From positions 4,898,001 to 4,962,000 of the forward strand of contig JAQQWL010000011.1 of assembly GCA_038363925.1 (NCBI GenBank): a stretch of DNA of 64,000 nucleotides. Reading direction: 5' to 3'. How positions within the stretch are numbered: the stretch's first letter is position 1; each line of letters starts with the position of its first letter. This DNA is from Apiospora phragmitis (Eukaryota > Ascomycota > Sordariomycetes > Amphisphaeriales > Apiosporaceae). Below the pieces are notes generated by a model that was not told the DNA's origin, ran no database searches, and worked only from the letters and a program-made list of their open reading frames with translations. Positions 59,433 to 64,000 of this stretch are shown piece after piece. Position numbers and translations under genes: made by a program.

Positions 59433-61557
59433 ATGCAACAACGCAGAGATGAGATTCTGGCCAAGAAGGCGAAACTCGCCGAGCTCAAACGCCAGAGGGA
59501 GTTGAGGGCAAACCAGGCAAAAACTGGCAGGCCGAGCGTGAGCGGTTCCGGCGATGTATGTCCCAACCTACTATATACCTACCTACCCTGACCCTCCAAC
59601 AAGGCGCTGAGCTGACTCTGCATCTTCTCTTGCGCAGCTCATATCTCCCACACCTGGCCGAGGCGACAAGCGGGAGGAAATCGAGTTGCTCATCAACAGC
59701 CTGGTCGGAGAGAGCAGGCCCGTCTCGGTGTCCACAGGCGCCGCGTCCCCGGCGCATCGAGCAAGTCGCCCCAACAGTGTCCTCAGCGCCGGCGAGCTGA
59801 GCGGAGACATCTCGGAACTAGCATCGCAAGCCAACGGCCAGATTGCCGCCCCTTCTCAGCCCCAGGTACTCACCACCGTCGCTCTACAAACCGTCTTCGA
59901 GTGTCCGCCCTCGCCCGTCAAGGAGATCTTCTCCTACAGCAAGGGGGTCCAGACCACCGACGAATGGACACCCCCTCCTACACGAGCCCGCGCCATTTCC
60001 GAGCTGCCCGAGGACGATGACTTCACCGGCCTTCCGTCCACACCAACCAAGAAACAAAGCGCAAGGGCCAAGTTACGAGAAGAAGAGTTGCGACAGAACC
60101 TGCGCAAGGAGATCGAGGAAGAGCTCAAGGCTACCTTGGACGGCTCGGTAGCCACATCCAATTTCCCGGCCAGGAAGCTTACAGACGAGGAGCTCAACGC
60201 CGTGACCGCCTCGGACGACTTCGTGGACTTCGTCGAGCGATCAACCAAAGTCATCGAGCGAGCGCTGGATTCCGAGTATGACATTTTGGCCGACTACAGT
60301 CTACAAGTACACGAACTAGATGAAGACGAAGAGCAGGCGGGCAATGTGGCTGGCAAGGGCCGGCGGCGCGTCAAGGAAGTCATCCAGTTCTACGATGAGC
60401 GCTGGTCCAAGAAGCGCATGGTCAGCAGCATCGACTTTTCGCCCAAGTTCCCAGAGTTGCTCCTTGCTTCATATACCAAGAACCCAGCAGCACCTCACGA
60501 CCCAGATGGCATCGTGCAGGTTTGGAGTGCCAACCTGCGTGACCGACCCGAGTTTGTCTTCCATGCCCAGTCCGATATTCTGAGCGCCAAGTTCTCTCCC
60601 TTCCACCCCAACCTCATTATAGGCGGTACATATTCCGGCCAAGTCCTGCTGTGGGACACGCGAGCCAAGTCTGCCCCGGTGCAGAAGACACCCCTTACTG
60701 GTTCCGGCCACTCGCATCCTGTTTACTCTGTTGATATCGTTGGTACGCAGAACGCCAACAACATCATCTCTGTTTCCACAGATGGCAACCTCTGCGTGTG
60801 GTCTGTGGATATGCTGGCCCAACCCCAGGAATCCCTCACCCTGACCAACCCCCATCCCACCAAGTTTGATGACGTAGCACCAACAACCATGGCCTTCCCA
60901 GCAGCGGATCCTACTTACTTCTTGATTGGCTCCGAAGAAGGTCCAATATACCCCTGCCACCGATACGACCGGGCTGGCGCGAAAGCTGGTATCGACTCAC
61001 GCGTCGCATACAAGGGCCATGCTGCGCCGGTCATGTCCGTAGACTTCCATCCTCCACGAGGTCCCGTTGATCTCGGCGACCTTGTTCTTTCGTCATCGCT
61101 GGACTGGTCCGTCAAGTTATGGAAGGTTCGCGCACCAGCCGCAACTTCCACCATTGTCGAACCCCAAGGTACCGCCGTGGCCCCTCTCCTGGAGCTGGTC
61201 CGTGAAGATGTCGTCTACGATGCCGCGTGGTCTCCGGTGCGGCCCGGTGTGTTCGCGCTTGTCGACGGCGCCGGCAACCTGGAGATTTGGGACCTGAGCA
61301 TCGAGACCGAGATCCCCATTACCAGGATCAGCCCCAGCCAGCGCAAGGAAGGCCGCACAATGCTCAGCAAGAGTCTGAACAAGGTGGCCTGGGAGCCCAG
61401 CGAGGGCAAGCGCCTCGCCACGGGCGGCATCGATGCCGCCGTCACCGTGTTCGAGGTCGGCCCCGACCTTGGCGGTAAGGACGGCGTCAGGTCGGAGGAG
61501 TGGTCCAGCGTCAAGAAGCTGGTTGCGCGCCTCGAGGCCGGGGGCGCGGTTGTATGA
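59433..61557 (+). CDS. Cytoplasmic dynein intermediate chain
   Basis: Exons 59433-59555 and 59638-61557 give 680 residues, frame intact. The N-terminus is a charged coiled coil (MQQRRDEILAKKAKLAELKR), the site where intermediate chains bind the dynactin p150 subunit and NudE. A light-chain (LC8)-binding motif, KGVQTTDEW, lies near residue 120. After a second charged helical segment, residues about 260-670 form a seven-bladed WD40 propeller: MVSSIDFSPKFPELLLASYT, ILSAKFSPFHPNLIIGGTYS, SVKLWKV and NLEIWDLSIETEIPI. The propeller binds the dynein heavy chain. The complex carries cargo toward microtubule minus ends and positions nuclei in hyphae. The first in-frame ATG is 59433. Confidence 0.94.
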
Positions 61558-62169
61558 GTCTGAGTAGGTTTGAGTCTAGTAGTTGGTGCTGTTGACTAGT
61601 CTTCTTCCTGGTGTGAAGAGATCGGGGCGATGAATGCTTTTCCCGGGGCAGAGGCGAAGAGGAAGAGAGAAGAGGCCATTTTGAAAGAGCATACTAGTTT
61701 TGTGTGGCTCCCTTACCCAAAGACCAAGTTGGGTTGTTACTTGTGTTATACCCCTTAAATTTAAACTGTTGATATATGAATTATGTAAGGATCCATAACT
61801 CCGTAGTCTGGGTCTATGACCATAGAAGAATGATCGTGTGGCAAGCCTTTGCCCGGATAAGCCGAGTGACTGGCTGGTATAGCAAACGACACCCATTATC
61901 TACAAAGTAGGTCATCGAGCATGGAAACCGATGCTCACTCTGATAACATGGACATTACCAGATCAGACAGGCAATGAAATGGCACGAATGTGATTCGATG
62001 GGCGCCAAAGATCCGCAATGTGTTCTTGGTTCATTATTACTTTTTTGGTCCAGGAAAACTAGACTACAGGTACATGTTGCTACATGTTGTGATACAGATT
62101 TTGGTGTTTTTGGTCTAACGTCGTCATCGTTGCATGAAATATCCGTCCCTTTCTCTCGGCCCCATTCGC
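61558..62169. other. Intergenic between convergent genes
   Basis: About 610 bases between the stops of the dynein gene (+) and the Nup159-like gene (-). A/T-rich around 61740-61790. No gene seen. Confidence 0.6.
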
Positions 62170-64000
62170 TCAATCTGTTTCGTCCAGCGCAATGGCGACC
62201 GGTCCTCTCTGCGCAACCGCATTCCTGACCTTGCCCAGAACGACGGACCGGCGGGCCCGGCGCTCCTTGACCGCCTTCTTCTCGACTTCGCCAAAGCCGC
62301 TCATCTTCTTCCGCGGCGGCACCGCGAACATGCCGCCACCGATGCTGGCCACCGACGCCGAGAGCGAATGGCGCATCGCGCTCGCGCGGGGATGATGGCC
62401 TGGCGTGCCCTCGCGAAACAATCTGTCGGGCGAGAACATGAAGGACGAGGTAAACTGCTTCTTGGGCGTGCTAAAGGGGGAGCCCTCGCGGCTCCGGGTG
62501 CTGGAGCCGAAGTTCAGAGTGCCTGGCGACGCGAATCGCAGGGAACGCATCCGGTTCTCCAACAGATCAACATCGCCACTGCGCTTCTCGGCCATGGCCG
62601 TCATCTTGGCGATGGTACGTACTACGGCGTCTATCGTAGGCACAGGGCCGCCCTTGCCATTGGCACCGCCGGCCGCCGCGATTTTTGCTCTTAGCATAGT
62701 AAGGCTCTCTTCCGTCTCGGCCAAAAGCCTGGTAAAGTGGGCTAGATCCCGTCGAAGGTCACCCTGTCGGCCTGCCTGCTCAGTCGTCAAGGGCAGAGCT
62801 CGGTTTGCAGTGGCTTGATCAGGGTCAAAGCGAGTGTGGATAATCTTCTGGAGATCATTGCGCTTGCAACGGTCGCGGACGAGGTCCCGCAGCAAGTCTT
62901 GACATTCCGCCACCTTGTCCTCGGCATCGGTGATGCGAGCCTCTCTCAAGTCATGGGCCAAGTCTCTTGAAATGATCCTACTCAAATCCTCGAGCTCGCC
63001 AATGGTCCAATCCTCGGAGTTGGATAAATCTTCCTTTTCACGCCTCTCATGCCGGAGCGCTTCGGAGTGGCCGGCAATAAAGTTGGCAAGGGACCGCCCA
63101 TTGAGCCCTAGCGTATCGATCATCGCGTTGATATCGCGATACACTGCTTCAACTTGAGCAGGGATATTATTGTCGGCAGCTGGGGCTGGGCCGGCGTGTG
63201 CGATGAACTCGTCGAGGTCCAGAGTCGGCTTGATGCTAGCGCTAAGCAGTTCTTGTTTCCGCTCATCTTCTTTATCGACCAATAATTGTGCCTCCTCGGC
63301 TTCCTTTCTCTCTCGCGCCTTACGCTGTTGCTCTATGTGCGAATCGACTGCAACACTTTCTCGTCCACTGATTGGCCGACTCTGTGTTTTCTGCGACGCA
63401 CCCAGGAGCTGCGATGCCATCCCGGGGCACTGAACGACCTGGTTTGTTCGCTTCCCATTACCCTGGATGGGATGGCCCCACGTATTGGACTTGGTGAACG
63501 GGGGCTGATGGGATTGGGTTGTGGGAACGTTGGTATCCCTTGCCCTGTGTTACCGAACAGGGATTTCCGCTCGGGTTCTGGGCGAGATATTGTCGAGAAA
63601 CTGCCACCCAATCCGTCGAAAGAGCTCTGAGGGGTGAACCCTGGTGATTTGTCTTTGCTGTCCTTGCTTCCCGGAGGCGGGCTCAGATCTTTAGCGACAT
63701 CGACACCACTGCCTTCGGTGCCTGCTTCACTGGCATCTTCCCCTTCAGCTTCATCCGACTCGTCATCTTCTTCACTATCCGAGACTGGCGGTGGATTTGT
63801 GGGAAACATGAACAACCCAGTTGATTTGGGGGGTTCTCTATCAAAGACAGACCGCGGCCTTGCAGGTTGGGATGGCTTTGCAGGCTGGGATGCGACTCCC
63901 GGAACTGGTTGGAACTTCACATCGTATATCTTTTTGTTTGTTGTGGGATCAGGGGGTAATGGCGCATCATCGGACGCCTCAGGCTTGGGCTTGGGCTTGG
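62170..64000 (-). CDS. Nucleoporin Nup159-like, C-terminal part, cut by the right edge, one frame break
   Basis: The gene enters from the right; its start lies beyond position 64000. The visible part begins with Lys-Pro repeats, then a Ser/Pro/acidic region (SDSEEDDESDEAEGEDASEA), a stretch with a FG dipeptide context (KSLFGNTGQGIPTFPQPNPI) and a long helical domain: IEQQRKARERKEAEEAQLLV, VEAVYRDINAMIDTLGLNG, DLAHFTRLLAETEESLTML, ending in a basic tail (KKAVKERRARRSVVLGKVRN). This fits the C-terminal coiled-coil region by which Nup159 joins the Nup82 complex on the cytoplasmic face of the pore, where it supports mRNA export. Near 63421-63427 one base is missing in CCCGGGG: SFSAPG must join MASQLLGASQ. 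The ATG at 63420 is internal, not the start. Confidence 0.85.

Overview
The window is nuclear DNA of a filamentous ascomycete, most likely a Sordariomycete and possibly one of the Hypocreales. The signs are short GT-AG introns (mostly 52-150 bases), fungal-type zinc-cluster regulators, proteins typical of filamentous fungi (RAD53 with two FHA domains, RTG2-like protein, DUF1772, DUF8004-like protein, small CxxC protein), an intron-containing tRNA-Thr and a broadly even gene density. No bacterial, plasmid or viral features were seen. The taxonomic placement is inference from recognised families; the gene structures were read directly.

Layout. 1-6 kb: the N-terminal part of an ARCA-like zinc-cluster regulator running off the left edge (-), a WD40-cyclophilin of the PPWD1/Cyp15 type (-) and a FAR-17a/AIG1-like membrane protein (+). 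6-17.7 kb: DAHP synthase, cytochrome c1, an MBD4-like DNA glycosylase, a pyroglutamyl peptidase with a premature stop and a 53-residue CxxC protein (all +), then an OYE/YqjM-like flavin oxidoreductase (-). 19.5-31.2 kb: a BTB protein (+), a 620-residue fungal protein (-), a long gene-free stretch, a broken O-fucosyltransferase-like gene (+) and an RTG2-like Ppx/GppA protein (+). 31.5-42 kb: a second zinc-cluster regulator (-), about 5 kb without a gene, and a DUF8004-like protein (+). 43.4-64 kb: a RAD53-type checkpoint kinase (+), tRNA-Thr (-), a DUF1772 membrane protein (+), STT3 (+), an unrecognised Cys4/proline-rich protein (+), ATP synthase subunit e (-), dynein intermediate chain (+) and the C-terminal part of nucleoporin Nup159 (-), which runs off the right edge.

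Most genes are independent housekeeping functions: splicing-linked isomerase, aromatic amino acid entry step, respiratory chain, ATP synthase, N-glycosylation, dynein, nuclear pore and DNA damage response. There is no operon-like organisation and no convincing secondary-metabolite cluster. Two genome-maintenance genes (MBD4-like glycosylase, RAD53) are present but far apart.

The most important property for any reader is that at least seven otherwise conserved genes carry single-base frame breaks, mostly in short G or C runs. In each case adding or removing the implied base gives a total coding length divisible by three. This looks like homopolymer error in the assembly rather than gene death. 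Three genes do not fit that explanation fully and may be really broken: the O-fucosyltransferase-like gene, the pyroglutamyl peptidase and the end of the ARCA-like regulator. I found no clearly new biological system; the best candidates for a second look are the Cys4 protein with its repeat-bearing first intron, the small CxxC protein and the fungal MBD4-like glycosylase.
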